Positions 16,585 through 29,014 of a stretch of 64,000 nt of DNA are shown here, in pieces. Numbering within the stretch: position 1 is the stretch's first letter; each line of letters opens with the position of its first letter. Source of the stretch: an uncultured Methanoregula sp. (GTDB lineage: Archaea; Halobacteriota; Methanomicrobia; Methanomicrobiales; Methanospirillaceae); NCBI RefSeq assembly GCF_963678795.1, contig NZ_OY787453.1, positions 558,001 to 622,000 of the forward strand, read 5' to 3'. The position numbers and the translations under genes are program-made. The notes under the pieces are model-generated. The model was not told the DNA's origin and made no database searches. It saw nothing but the letters and a program-made list of their open reading frames with translations.

Positions 16585-17364
16585 TTACCGGAACACTGCC
16601 CGTGCAAGGCGATCTACGAATCCCTCTTCCTTGTGCCTGAGTTCCTTGTCCTCATATTCGATGCCGCAGATCCCGGCAGCGATCCTGCGGAAAGCTCTCG
16701 ATGCATCAGTATTGGGATATTTCAGTACGCAAGGCATCTTGTAGGCCGCGGCCCTCCGGACGCTGGCATCTTCCGGCACAACATCAATGACCCTGACACC
16801 AAGAACGTCCTCCACGCTCTGCGAGCGGAGTTCGGTGTGTTCCGACCCGGCACGGTTCAGGATTGCGCCATACACTTTGCCACCCATGACCTCACAGAGG
16901 ATCTTGGTCTTGAGAGCATCTGCCATGGATGCAAGCTCAGGGTTTACGACAAGAATGACCTGGTCTGCGACCGAGAGCGGGACAACGCCTTCTTTCGAGA
17001 TCCCGCTCGGGGCATCGATCAGGAGATATTCACACCGGTCAACGAGTTTATGCATGACCTCCCGGAGATTATCCGGATCGGCCTGCTGGAATCCCTGCAG
17101 GGAGATGCCACTGGGTACCACTTTAACCCCGGCAGGCCCTTCGTAGATGGCATCCTCGATGTCGGCTTTCCCGGCAAGCACTTCATGCAGGGTGACCGGG
17201 ATATCGTCCATTCCCATGATGAGTGCCATATTTGCCATGCCGATATCGGCATCAAGGATGTATGTCTGGTGATTCAGAAGAGCCAGGGAGATACCAAGAT
17301 TGACCGTGAGCGTAGTCTTCCCAACGCCACCTTTTCCTGAAGTGATGGTATACGCCCGTATCAT
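16585..17364 (-). CDS. MinD/ParA-family ATPase with membrane-targeting helix
   Basis: This 259-residue protein has the deviant Walker A SGKGGVGKTT at residues ~9-18. DADIGMANM follows, then LLIDAPSG in the switch II region. The last 12 residues, ending VDRLARAVFR, form an amphipathic helix like the membrane-targeting sequence of MinD. Such ATPases cycle between membrane and cytosol and position cell-surface or division structures. No MinE-like gene is visible. A TATA box at 17397-17407 drives it and the small membrane gene. Across the divergent promoter lies a roadblock/response-regulator set. Confidence 0.92.
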   Translation of the reverse strand: MIRAYTITSGKGGVGKTTLTVNLGISLALLNHQTYILDADIGMANMALIMGMDDIPVTLHEVLAGKADIEDAIYEGPAGVKVVPSGISLQGFQQADPDNLREVMHKLVDRCEYLLIDAPSGISKEGVVPLSVADQVILVVNPELASMADALKTKILCEVMGGKVYGAILNRAGSEHTELRSQSVEDVLGVRVIDVVPEDASVRRAAAYKMPCVLKYPNTDASRAFRRIAAGICGIEYEDKELRHKEEGFVDRLARAVFR

Positions 17365-17396
17365 CAGAATTTGTATTTCAACTGGTAAGGGAAAAA

Positions 17397-17407
17397 GGTA
17401 TTTATGG
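17397..17407 (-). promoter_or_regulatory. TATA box of the minD-like operon
   Basis: The minus strand reads CCATAAATACC, about 35-43 bases before the ATG at 17364. This leaves a short leader. Confidence 0.5.
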
Positions 17408-17480
17408 ATAGCCGGAATTATCGGGTGTATGGAAGAATCCGGGCATCAGCGGTCTCGGTTTCACCGGGGTAATTCCGGTT

Positions 17481-17508
17481 GCTATAAAAAAACAATATGT
17501 ATTTATGC
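17481..17508 (+). promoter_or_regulatory. AT-rich promoter region of the roadblock/response-regulator genes
   Basis: Two TATA-like elements, GCTATAAAAAAAC (17481-17493) and ATGTATTTATG (17497-17507), lie 50-75 bases before the ATG at 17559. Which one is used cannot be decided by eye. Confidence 0.45.
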
Positions 17509-17558
17509 TCCTATCTGGTATTATGAAATACACAGGGTAGCGCAGCAGGAGCAGGACC

Positions 17559-17918
17559 ATGTTGAAAGAGAAGATCACTGCATTTGTTGAAATGATTCGA
17601 TCCATCGAAGGGGTTGCAGCGTGCGCCCTTGTATCCCGCGATGGGATCATCGCCGGCCGGAGTTTTGATCGGGATCTGAACGAACCCTGGTTTGGTGCCC
17701 TTTCCGCTACAATACTTGCATCGGCAGAATCGGTCGGGAGCATCATCAAGATGAAATCCCTGAAATCAGTTGTGATACGGGCGCAGGATTCTTCCATTGT
17801 AGTTATGGGTGCGGGGGATAACTTTCTCATTGCGGCCATCATAACAGATAAAGCAGATACGGAAAAAGTTCATACTCAGATGCTCGCGGTTGCGCAGAAA
17901 ATTGGTGAGGCGATTTAA
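17559..17918 (+). CDS. Roadblock/LC7-domain protein
   Basis: This 119-residue protein is a single roadblock/LC7 domain. Helix EKITAFVEMIRSIEGV is followed by the strand pair ACALVSRDGIIAG and the late strand SSIVVMGAGDNFLI. In prokaryotes such proteins (MglB-like) regulate small GTPases or set cell polarity. No MglA-type GTPase is in this window. The stop overlaps the start of a response regulator (TAATG) and an RBS GGAG precedes its own start. The pairing with receiver proteins and a divergent MinD suggests a positioning or polarity signal system, which is inference. Confidence 0.85.
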   Translation: MLKEKITAFVEMIRSIEGVAACALVSRDGIIAGRSFDRDLNEPWFGALSATILASAESVGSIIKMKSLKSVVIRAQDSSIVVMGAGDNFLIAAIITDKADTEKVHTQMLAVAQKIGEAI

Positions 17919-18553
17919 TGTATACAATTCTTGTTGTTGACGACAGCCCGTTTATCGTTGATGTTTTTGTTACTATGCTCGAGCGGGGCGGCTACCGGAC
18001 GGTAGCTGCGTACGGGGGGGAGGAATGCCTTGAGATTCTCAAGACCGTAACACCGGATCTTATCCTTTTGGATATCATGATGGAGCCGGTGGACGGATGG
18101 GAGACGCTGGAGCGGGTCAAGGAAAATCCCGAAACAAAAGAGATTCCAGTCCTGATGCTGACGGCCAAGCAACTGACTCCTGCCGAAGCCCAGGAGTATG
18201 GAATCTATATTGAAGATTATGTATTAAAGCCGATTACCCACCGCGAACTTTACGATGCTATCGAGCATGTACTCAGCCGGCGTCAGGCCATCAAGTCTGA
18301 TATGGAGATGGCAAAACAGTCCGGGTTCGATTCTGAGATAATCAGCGAATACGCCCGCCTCAGCAAGAGTATCGACGTGAATAAACGTCTCATGAAGATT
18401 CTTGAGACAACGTATAACTTCAACGATTCCAAAGTCCGTGTCAACGATGAGATCACCCGCGCGATAAAAAGCATGGAGATGAACATCAAGTTCCAGGAAA
18501 ACCGCCTCCAGCAGATCAAGGGAGAGCTCTCCGGTGCATCATCTCCCAAATAA
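17918..18553 (+). CDS. Response regulator, receiver domain with coiled-coil tail
   Basis: This 211-residue protein has a receiver domain at residues 1-~120. DDSPFIVDVF is the acidic pocket, LLDIMMEPVDGWE holds the phosphoacceptor Asp near residue 48, LMLTAK holds the switch Thr, and VLKP the conserved Lys-Pro. Residues ~125-211 are helical, rich in Lys/Glu, and have no DNA-binding fold. Output is therefore likely by protein contact. It overlaps the roadblock gene by one base. A close paralog follows 107 bases downstream. No histidine kinase lies nearby. Confidence 0.92.
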   Translation: MYTILVVDDSPFIVDVFVTMLERGGYRTVAAYGGEECLEILKTVTPDLILLDIMMEPVDGWETLERVKENPETKEIPVLMLTAKQLTPAEAQEYGIYIEDYVLKPITHRELYDAIEHVLSRRQAIKSDMEMAKQSGFDSEIISEYARLSKSIDVNKRLMKILETTYNFNDSKVRVNDEITRAIKSMEMNIKFQENRLQQIKGELSGASSPK

Positions 18554-18660
18554 CCCTCTCATCTGCCCGCTGCCAGTGAATATTTGAATACTATGCGGGT
18601 GTATACTTCATTGTACCGGGCCCCGCCATACCCTATTTAATCCTGTGAGGAATCGATATC

Positions 18661-19290
18661 GTGGAAGACACTATCCTGATAGTAGATGACAGTCCCTATA
18701 TCGTAGATGGTCTCGTGGCGCTCCTGAAACGGAAGGGATTCACCCCTATCGCCACACACGGCGGCGACGAAGCTCTTGTGGTTCTCAAGACCATGAAACC
18801 CGATCTCATCCTCCTCGATATCATGATGGAACCCATGGATGGGTGGGAGACTCTCGATCAGATCAAGGCAAACCCGGAAACGAAGGGTCTTCCTGTCCTG
18901 ATGTTCTCTGCGAAAAAGATTACGCCGGAGGAAGCACAGGAACATTGCCTCAATATCGAGGATTTTGTTTCAAAACCGGTCAATCCCTCCCAGCTGCTCG
19001 ATGCCATCAAACGGATTTTCGAACGGCGCAAGGATGTAAAAGCAGAGGCCGGGGTTGCAAAAGAATCCGGCATGGATGCAGGTCTCATCGACGAATACTC
19101 GGCCCTTCGTAAAAGTATTGAGGTGGACAAGAACCTGCTGGCAGTCCTGAAAAATTCAAGCGGCATGCAGATCCCGGGCCGGGAAGTCCACTCAGATGAT
19201 CTCGCATCCATAAAAAAGCTAGAGGATAAGATCGTGACCGATGAACAGCGACTCCGGGAGATTAATGAGAATTTTCCCAAGGCCGGATGA
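18661..19290 (+). CDS. Response regulator, tandem paralog
   Basis: This 209-residue protein from a GTG start has the same plan as the upstream regulator. Its receiver domain has DDSPYIVDGL, LLDIMMEPMDGWE with the phosphoacceptor Asp, and VSKP. The helical tail carries the matching SEYARLSKSI/DEYSALRKSI segment. The two are clearly a tandem duplication that has diverged. The tail lacks a recognisable output domain. It shares a likely transcript with the roadblock gene, although a 107-base gap could hold a second promoter. Confidence 0.92.
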   Translation: MEDTILIVDDSPYIVDGLVALLKRKGFTPIATHGGDEALVVLKTMKPDLILLDIMMEPMDGWETLDQIKANPETKGLPVLMFSAKKITPEEAQEHCLNIEDFVSKPVNPSQLLDAIKRIFERRKDVKAEAGVAKESGMDAGLIDEYSALRKSIEVDKNLLAVLKNSSGMQIPGREVHSDDLASIKKLEDKIVTDEQRLREINENFPKAG

Positions 19291-19323
19291 ACCCGGGTCA
19301 CGTTCCGTATGGTATAGGAAGAA

Positions 19324-19334
19324 CATTTAAATAG
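19324..19334 (+). promoter_or_regulatory. TATA box upstream of tRNA-Lys
   Basis: CATTTAAATAG is a near-ideal archaeal TATA box, 43-53 bases before the tRNA 5' end. No other promoter is obvious before the RNA polymerase operon. Confidence 0.6.
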
Positions 19335-19376
19335 TTTTTCCACATTGTTATAATGCTGTACATCTTAATGCAGTGT

Positions 19377-19450
19377 GGGTTCGTAGCTCAGTTCGGTAGA
19401 GCGCCTGGCTTTTAACCAGGTGGTCGGGGGTTCAAATCCCTCCGGGCCCG
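19377..19450 (+). tRNA. tRNA-Lys (anticodon TTT)
   Basis: A 74-base cloverleaf. The acceptor GGGTTCG pairs with CGGGCCC through two G-T pairs, and the discriminator is G. The anticodon stem CCTGG/CCAGG encloses CTTTTAA, giving TTT. The T-loop is TTCAAAT. CCA is not encoded. It lies directly upstream of the RNA polymerase operon. Confidence 0.95.
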
Positions 19451-19453
19451 TTG

Positions 19454-19476
19454 CCACGAGTAATCGTGGGTTTTTT
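19454..19476 (+). terminator. Hairpin plus T-run after tRNA-Lys
   Basis: CCACGA and TCGTGG form a 6-bp stem around a GTAA loop, followed by G and six T. It looks like an intrinsic-type terminator for the tRNA. Leakage would let the tRNA promoter feed the polymerase operon. Confidence 0.6.
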
Positions 19477-19526
19477 GCGGTGATGCATCTGAGAGGAAAT
19501 CTGTTCATCTGGGAGGGGGTTTTTCA

Positions 19527-19778
19527 TTGAGCACCAAACTGAATGTGTTGAAGCACGCCATGGTGCCAGACCATAAAATCATGAGTGAAGAGGAGGTATC
19601 GGAGCTCCTCTCCAACTACAACATTACTACGGAACAATTACCAAAAATTTACCATGACGATCCTGCGGTAAAAACGATAGGCGCAGAGCCTGACAATGTG
19701 ATAAGAATTATTAGGGCAAGCCATACGGCTGGCAGGGCTGAGGCATACCGCCTCGTGGTCAAGCGACCCAAAAAGTAA
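19527..19778 (+). CDS. rpoH: DNA-directed RNA polymerase subunit H
   Basis: This 83-residue protein from a TTG start is preceded by a strong GGGAGGGGG site. It matches archaeal RpoH (eukaryotic Rpb5 C-terminal domain): [27 protein letters not shown], and the ending YRLVVKR. The subunit sits at the lower jaw of the enzyme. It opens the polymerase operon, with rpoB'' beginning 9 bases later. Confidence 0.95.
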   Translation: MSTKLNVLKHAMVPDHKIMSEEEVSELLSNYNITTEQLPKIYHDDPAVKTIGAEPDNVIRIIRASHTAGRAEAYRLVVKRPKK

Positions 19779-19786
19779 CTTCGGGG

Positions 19787-21355
19787 TTGATCAGTCTGAT
19801 AGACAGAAGCATTTTATCGAAGGCATATTTTTCACGGGAGCATGTTGCGCGCCACCAGCTTGACTCCTTCAACTATTTCTTAAAACACAATCTCCAGAAA
19901 GTGGTCAACGAGCAGCGGGTAATCGAGACCGACATTGAAAACCGGGGCAAGAACAATGAACCGGTCTGGGTTGAACTCGGCAATATCGAGGTCAAACGGC
20001 CTCTCGTGCGGGAAGCGGACGGTTCGCAGGGCGAGCTGTACCCGAGCGAGGCGCGGCTGCGCAACCTGACCTATGCAGCGCCGATCCAGCTCGGTCTGAC
20101 TCTTGTCCATGGTGAAGACCGGCAGGAACCTATCATAACAACGATCGGGCAGCTCCCGATCATGGTCGGTTCTCTTGCCTGCAACCTGTACGGCATGGAT
20201 GACGCCCAGCGTGTCTCCCATGGCGAGGATGCATTCGATGCCGGCGGTTACTTTATCGTGAACGGTACAGAGCGCGTGCTCATGACCCTGGAGGACCTTG
20301 CGTCCAACAAGATCATGACCGAGTTCACCGAGCGGTACAATGAACGCATTTACGTTGCAAAAGTGTTCTCCCAGTTCAGGGGTTACCGAGCTCTTGTTGT
20401 CGTCGAACGGAACAAGAAGAATCTTCTTGAAGTCTCGTTCCCGTCCGTTGCCGGCCACCTGAAGTTCGTGGACCTGATGCGGGCTCTGGGCATGACCAAT
20501 GACCAGGAAGTCGTGAATGCGGTTTCTACCGATGAGGATATCCTGACGTTCATGATGCAGAACCTTGAGGAGAGCGAGTGCGATTCGGTTGACGGCGGTG
20601 TCATGTACGTGGGTAAGAAACTCGCACCGAACCAGACCAAGGATTACCAGCGCAAGCGGGCTGAGTTCGTTCTTGACAATTACCTTCTGCCACACCTCAA
20701 CTACGCGATGCCGGCGAACCTTAAGGAAGGCGACGAGGGCTACCAGGAAGCAGTCCTCTCGGTCAGACTTGCAAAGGCTCACTTCCTCGGGCGTATGGCA
20801 GAGGCCTGTTTCGACCTTGTCCTGAATAAGCGCAGGATCGATGACAAGGACCACTACTCGAACAAGCGGCTGAAACTTGCAGGAGACTTAATGGAAGACC
20901 TCTTCCGTATCTCTCTCAACCGGCTGACCCGTGATATCAAGTACCAGCTCGAGAGGGCCAGCATGCGGCACCGCGATCTCTCGATCGCGACTGCAGTGCG
21001 TGCCGATGTTCTGACCGAACGGCTTCTCCACCCGCTCGCAACCGGTAACTGGGTAGGTGGCAGGACCGGGGTTTCCCAGCTCCTGGACCGCATCGATCAC
21101 ATGGCTGTTCTTTCGCACCTCCGCCGTGTAATATCCCCGCTATCCCGGTCACAGCCCCATTTCGAGGCCCGTGACCTGCACCCGACCCAGTGGGGCCGGA
21201 TTTGCCCGAGCGAGACCCCTGAAGGACCGAATTGTGGTCTTGTCAAAAACTTCGCCCAGATGGTGGAGATCAGCAAAGGTGTCGATGATGAAGAAGAGAT
21301 CCTGCGTATCCTCCACAATCTTGGTGTTGAGCATATACGGGGTGAGGTACGATGA
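19787..21355 (+). CDS. rpoB2: RNA polymerase subunit B'' (N-terminal half of beta)
   Basis: This 522-residue protein from a TTG start carries the protrusion, lobe and fork parts of the second-largest subunit. It ends after the [15 protein letters not shown] region, where the split methanogen subunit normally breaks. The next gene, B', continues the protein with an overlap of 4 bases (ATGA). Splitting of B is standard for methanogens and relatives and absent in many other archaea. Confidence 0.96.
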   Translation: MISLIDRSILSKAYFSREHVARHQLDSFNYFLKHNLQKVVNEQRVIETDIENRGKNNEPVWVELGNIEVKRPLVREADGSQGELYPSEARLRNLTYAAPIQLGLTLVHGEDRQEPIITTIGQLPIMVGSLACNLYGMDDAQRVSHGEDAFDAGGYFIVNGTERVLMTLEDLASNKIMTEFTERYNERIYVAKVFSQFRGYRALVVVERNKKNLLEVSFPSVAGHLKFVDLMRALGMTNDQEVVNAVSTDEDILTFMMQNLEESECDSVDGGVMYVGKKLAPNQTKDYQRKRAEFVLDNYLLPHLNYAMPANLKEGDEGYQEAVLSVRLAKAHFLGRMAEACFDLVLNKRRIDDKDHYSNKRLKLAGDLMEDLFRISLNRLTRDIKYQLERASMRHRDLSIATAVRADVLTERLLHPLATGNWVGGRTGVSQLLDRIDHMAVLSHLRRVISPLSRSQPHFEARDLHPTQWGRICPSETPEGPNCGLVKNFAQMVEISKGVDDEEEILRILHNLGVEHIRGEVR

Positions 21356-23166
21356 AAAAGTCACGTGTATTTGTTGATGGGGCATTGATCGGGCTTGTGG
21401 ATGATCCAAAAGCCCTTGTCGCGAGCATACGGACGATGCGCCGCCAGGGAGCCATCGCATCCGAAGTAAATGTCTCCCACAAGGAATACAACGGCGATGT
21501 CGTTATCCTGACCGATCGCGGCCGGGCCCGCCGCCCCCTCATTGTCCTGAAAAACGGCGAACCGCTCATCACTGAAGAGGATCTTGCCAAGCTTGAGCGA
21601 AAGGAAGTCGACATGAACTCCTTTGTCAAGCGGGGCCTGATCGAGTTCATCGACGCTGAAGAGGAAGAAGATCTCCTCATTGCCATGGACTTCTCGAAAC
21701 TGAGCCCTGAGCACACCCACCTTGAGATCGACCCCTCCCTGATTCTCGGTATCGGTGCTGCCCATGTCCCGTTCCCCGAGCATAATGCAAGTCCGCGTGT
21801 AACAATGGGTGCAGGAATGGTCAAGCAGGCCCTTGGATTCGGCGCGGCCAACATGAAACTCCGCCCCGACACCCGTGGACACCTGCTCCACTACGTGCAG
21901 AAGCCGCTCACCCACACCCAGACTTCGGAACTGATCGGATCGGACGACCGTCCGGCCGGCCAGAACTTCGTTGTTGCCATCCTCTCGTACGAAGGCTACA
22001 ATATCGAAGATGCGCTCATCTTCAACAAGGCCTCCATCGAGCGGGGGCTTGGCCGGTCCCACTTCTTCAGGACCTATGAAGGTGAAGAACGCCGGTATCC
22101 GGGTGGCCAGATCGACCGGATCCAGGTTCCCGACGAGGACGTGGCCGGTGCCCACGGTGCCGACTCCTACAAGAACCTCGACGAAGATGGTGTCATCAAT
22201 CCCGAGACGATCGTTGCCGAGAAGGATGTCCTGATCGGCAAGACCTCCCCGCCACGGTTCCTAGAGGAGCCCTCCGGGGAACTCATCGCGGTTGAAAAAC
22301 GCCGCGATACCTCAGTCACGATGCGATCCAATGAGCATGGTATCGTAGATACGGTCATCATCACCGAAGGCGAGAACAGCTCCCGCCTCGTGAAGGTGCG
22401 GACCCGCGACCTCCGTATCCCGGAAGTCGGCGACAAGTTCGCGTCCCGGCACGGCCAGAAAGGTGTCGTTGGTCTTATCACTCCCCAGGAAGACATGCCC
22501 TTCACCGAGAGTGGTCTCTCCCCGGATCTTGTCATCAACCCCCACGCTATCCCCAGCCGTATGACCATCGGGCACATGCTTGAGATGATCGGCGGCAAGG
22601 TTGGATCTCTCGAAGGCCGGCGCATCAATGCCACGGCATTCGGTGGCGAGAGCGAGGCAGATATCCGTGCCTCCTTAAAGAAACTCGGCTTCTCCCATAA
22701 TGGCAGGGAAGTAATGTATGATGGTATCACCGGCAAGACATTCAAGGCCGATGTTTACATCGGTGTCATCTACTACCAGAAACTCTACCACATGGTCTCG
22801 TCCAAGATGCACGCCCGTTCCCGCGGGCCGGTGCAGGTTCTGACCCGCCAGCCTACCGAAGGACGTGCCCGTGAAGGCGGTCTCCGGTTCGGTGAGATGG
22901 AACGTGATGTCATGATCGGCCACGGTGCCGCCATGGCACTCAAGGAACGCCTGCTGGATGAATCCGACAAGGTGAACGAATATGTCTGCGCACACTGCGG
23001 TATGGTAGCAATGCTCGACCGCAAGCGCAACATGACCCGCTGCCTTGCCTGTGGTAACGAGACCGACATCTACTCGGTCGAGATGAGTTACGCGTTCAAG
23101 CTCCTGCTTGACGAGATGAAGAGCATGGGTATTGCCCCAAGACTGAAATTACAGGACGTGGTGTAA
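21352..23166 (+). CDS. rpoB1: RNA polymerase subunit B' (C-terminal half of beta)
   Basis: This 604-residue protein contains the hybrid-binding and wall domains, including [15 protein letters not shown]. Near the C-terminus is a zinc ribbon, [14 protein letters not shown] then CLACG. The ATGA overlap with B'' assures matched synthesis. rpoA' begins after one base. Length and motifs are normal. Confidence 0.96.
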   Translation: MKKSRVFVDGALIGLVDDPKALVASIRTMRRQGAIASEVNVSHKEYNGDVVILTDRGRARRPLIVLKNGEPLITEEDLAKLERKEVDMNSFVKRGLIEFIDAEEEEDLLIAMDFSKLSPEHTHLEIDPSLILGIGAAHVPFPEHNASPRVTMGAGMVKQALGFGAANMKLRPDTRGHLLHYVQKPLTHTQTSELIGSDDRPAGQNFVVAILSYEGYNIEDALIFNKASIERGLGRSHFFRTYEGEERRYPGGQIDRIQVPDEDVAGAHGADSYKNLDEDGVINPETIVAEKDVLIGKTSPPRFLEEPSGELIAVEKRRDTSVTMRSNEHGIVDTVIITEGENSSRLVKVRTRDLRIPEVGDKFASRHGQKGVVGLITPQEDMPFTESGLSPDLVINPHAIPSRMTIGHMLEMIGGKVGSLEGRRINATAFGGESEADIRASLKKLGFSHNGREVMYDGITGKTFKADVYIGVIYYQKLYHMVSSKMHARSRGPVQVLTRQPTEGRAREGGLRFGEMERDVMIGHGAAMALKERLLDESDKVNEYVCAHCGMVAMLDRKRNMTRCLACGNETDIYSVEMSYAFKLLLDEMKSMGIAPRLKLQDVV

Positions 23167-23167
23167 C

Positions 23168-26984
<3,817 letters not shown>

Positions 26985-27014
26985 CAAATTTAGAAAACCT
27001 ACGAGGAATTGTAT

Positions 27015-27305
27015 ATGGATTTTAATGCTTCACTCAGAAGAGCAATCAAGACCGGAAATGTAATTCTTGGCCAGAACAACACGGAAAAATGCATCAAAGA
27101 GGGAAAAGCCCAGATGGTCGTTGTAGCAGGAAACTGCCCGGCGGCATTCACATCCAAGCTTTCAGCCTATGAAAACCTCTTCATCCACACATTCGAGGGT
27201 TCCAGCGTGGCACTCGGCAAAGCCTGTGGTAAACCGTTCATGGTCAGCACCCTTGCCATTGTCACCCCGGGCGAATCAGATATTCTCTCCCTTAAGAGGG
27301 TATGA
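27015..27305 (+). CDS. rpl30e: Ribosomal protein L30e
   Basis: The ATG at 27015 is used, with GAGG upstream, and the protein has 96 residues. The L7Ae/L30e fold signature includes TGNVILGQNNTEK, VVVAGNCP and GKPFMVSTLAI. In archaea it commonly lies between rpoA'' and nusA, as here. The nusA start follows one base after the stop. Confidence 0.93.
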   Translation: MDFNASLRRAIKTGNVILGQNNTEKCIKEGKAQMVVVAGNCPAAFTSKLSAYENLFIHTFEGSSVALGKACGKPFMVSTLAIVTPGESDILSLKRV

Positions 27306-27306
27306 T

Positions 27307-27783
27307 ATGGGCGAAGTGGTACTGACTGAAGACTGCATGCGCCTCATCTCCCAGTTTGAGAGCCTGACCGGCGCAGGAAGCCGCGATTGTGTGGTCGATG
27401 ACCGCAACAGCCGGCTTATCTTTGTTATCAACCCCGGCGACATGGGACTTGCGATTGGCAAGAAAGGCGCCTCGATCAAGAAAGCCTCCGAAGTGATGGG
27501 CAAGAAGATTGAAGTTGTGGAATACAACAGCAATGTCGAGCAGTTCTTGAAGAACTGTTTCCTCCCCGCCCAGGTTACCTCCATTCTCTTTGAGGGTGAA
27601 CCCAATGAACAGATGGCAACCGTTGAAGTCCGGGACGAGGACCGCGGGATAGCCATCGGTAAGGATGGCAAGAACATCTTCAAGGCAAAGAAACTGGCAC
27701 TGCGCCAGCATAACATTGCTGATGTGCAGATCCTGCAAAAGCCGATTGATGGCCAGCCGGAAGACGGGCAGAGCCACCTGTAA
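27307..27783 (+). CDS. nusA: NusA-like KH-domain transcription factor
   Basis: This 158-residue protein from the ATG at 27307 has two KH domains with GLAIGKKGASIKKA and GIAIGKDGKNIFKA and no S1 domain, the short archaeal form. It acts in transcription elongation or termination, probably by binding RNA at the polymerase. Usually ribosomal S12, S7 and elongation factor genes follow. Here a T-rich stretch and an unrelated membrane protein gene follow. Confidence 0.94.
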   Translation: MGEVVLTEDCMRLISQFESLTGAGSRDCVVDDRNSRLIFVINPGDMGLAIGKKGASIKKASEVMGKKIEVVEYNSNVEQFLKNCFLPAQVTSILFEGEPNEQMATVEVRDEDRGIAIGKDGKNIFKAKKLALRQHNIADVQILQKPIDGQPEDGQSHL

Positions 27784-27830
27784 TTCTTTTTCTTCTCCCG
27801 CTCACTAAAATCAGCCAATGAGTTTTGAGC

Positions 27831-28538
27831 ATGTTCATTTTCGCCCACGTTTTTTCAGGCGCCCTTATTGGCACGGGGTTCTTCTACCTGACCGGTGACC
27901 GCCGGGCATTTCCCCTGTGTATCTTCGGGGCGATCCTTCCGGATCTTCTCGACAAACCCCTCGCCCTGCTCTTATCTGATTACCTGGGAGCCGGCAGGAC
28001 GCTCGGGCATACCCTGCTCTTTTTCTCCATTCTGTTTGCCCTCGGGATTTTCCTGTGGTACTACCGGGACTCGCTCCTTGGCATGGCATTTGCGTTCGCT
28101 GTCTTCTCTCACCAGATCCTTGATGCTATGTGGCTTCTCTCCCAGACATGGCTCTACCCCCTCATGGGACCGTTTCCGGGCATGATCCTGCCCGATTATA
28201 TCTGGCGCAATTTCTGGCTTGAACTTTCCTGTCCGTCCGAGTGGGTGTTCGGGATTTCAGTGCTTATTATCGCCGGCATGGTATACATGGGCGGGACGGG
28301 GGTCCGGAAAATGGCACCGGTACGCCTGCCTGCGGCACTCCTGCTTGGGGTAATGGGCGGTTATCTCCTGTTCTCCGGGTTTACTGCACTGTCCCAGGCG
28401 TTCCCCGCACCAACCTACTCGCCCGAGACCAATGTAATGGCAGGGCTTCTGGCACTCGTTGGCACCATTATTCTTCTGGCATGGCCATTGTCAGACCGGT
28501 CTCCCGCGATCAGCCGAGAACCTGACTCGCCGGAATGA
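27831..28538 (+). CDS. Membrane-bound metal-dependent hydrolase family (YdjM-like)
   Basis: From the ATG at 27831 the protein has 235 residues and several transmembrane segments. Conserved polar residues sit in order: AHVFSGA with His near the start, GAILPDLLDKP, GRTLGHTLLF and FSHQILDAMW. This His/Asp pattern defines the YdjM/PF04307 family, thought to bind metal at the membrane. The substrate is unknown. It follows nusA on the same strand after a T-rich gap, so a separate transcript is likely. tRNA-Arg converges on it. Confidence 0.82.
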   Translation: MFIFAHVFSGALIGTGFFYLTGDRRAFPLCIFGAILPDLLDKPLALLLSDYLGAGRTLGHTLLFFSILFALGIFLWYYRDSLLGMAFAFAVFSHQILDAMWLLSQTWLYPLMGPFPGMILPDYIWRNFWLELSCPSEWVFGISVLIIAGMVYMGGTGVRKMAPVRLPAALLLGVMGGYLLFSGFTALSQAFPAPTYSPETNVMAGLLALVGTIILLAWPLSDRSPAISREPDSPE

Positions 28539-28569
28539 TATAACCGGGTATCTTTGAGAAAAGCAAAAA

Positions 28570-28644
28570 CGGGCCTGGGGGGATTCGAACCCCCGACATC
28601 CGGGTTAGAAGCCCGGCGCTATGTCCAGGCTAAGCCACAGACCC
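28570..28644 (-). tRNA. tRNA-Arg (anticodon TCT)
   Basis: A 75-base cloverleaf on the minus strand. The acceptor GGGTCTG pairs with CAGGCCC, and the discriminator is G. The anticodon stem CCGGG/CCCGG encloses CTTCTAA, giving TCT. The T-arm is GGGGGTTCGAATCCCCC. CCA is not encoded and no intron is seen. Confidence 0.95.
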
Positions 28645-28905
28645 CTGATGCCAATAAGGTGTGCTCTTGTGGATAATTAATCTGTTTCACGTACAGGACC
28701 CTGTGGTTCCTGCAAGATGTCCTGGCAGGATGAAAAGAGAAAGGTAATACCGCGTCATACCGGAAAGATCATCATGAATCAGTCTGCGATGCCGGATAGC
28801 GGACACGGCAAACGCACCGTTCCCGTTATGAGGAACCCTGTATGCTGGTATAACCCGGGACAGGAAATGCACAGGTAATGGATGCTCCGGAGTCTCACAT
28901 AAGTT
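28645..28905. other. Gene-free stretch upstream of the PEGA surface gene
   Basis: A 61-codon minus-strand frame here has no family signal or RBS. I see no RNA gene. The right end merges into the promoter at 28909-28944. Confidence 0.5.
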
Positions 28906-28908
28906 TGA

Positions 28909-28944
28909 TAAAATATATCACATGATGATTCATACGATCATCAT
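28909..28944 (+). promoter_or_regulatory. TATA box with adjacent inverted-repeat operator
   Basis: AAAATATATC (28909-28918) is a TATA-like box. It is followed directly by the inverted repeat ATGATGA/TCATCAT (28922-28928 and 28938-28944). A small hairpin, CCCGT-AGAA-ACGGG (28968-28981), lies in the expected leader before the ATG at 29015. Binding at the repeat would cover the transcription start. Confidence 0.55.
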
Positions 28945-29014
28945 TCGATATGGATGAGAATTTCTGACCCGTAGAAACGGGAGAGAATACTAACAGTAAT
29001 ATCTGGTGGATTAC

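Noticed and set aside
28922..28967. A C/D box guide RNA (ATGATGA ... CTGA)
   Set aside because: C and D boxes can be read, but there is no D' box or clear C' box and the spacing is poor. The inverted repeat next to a TATA box explains the sequence better.
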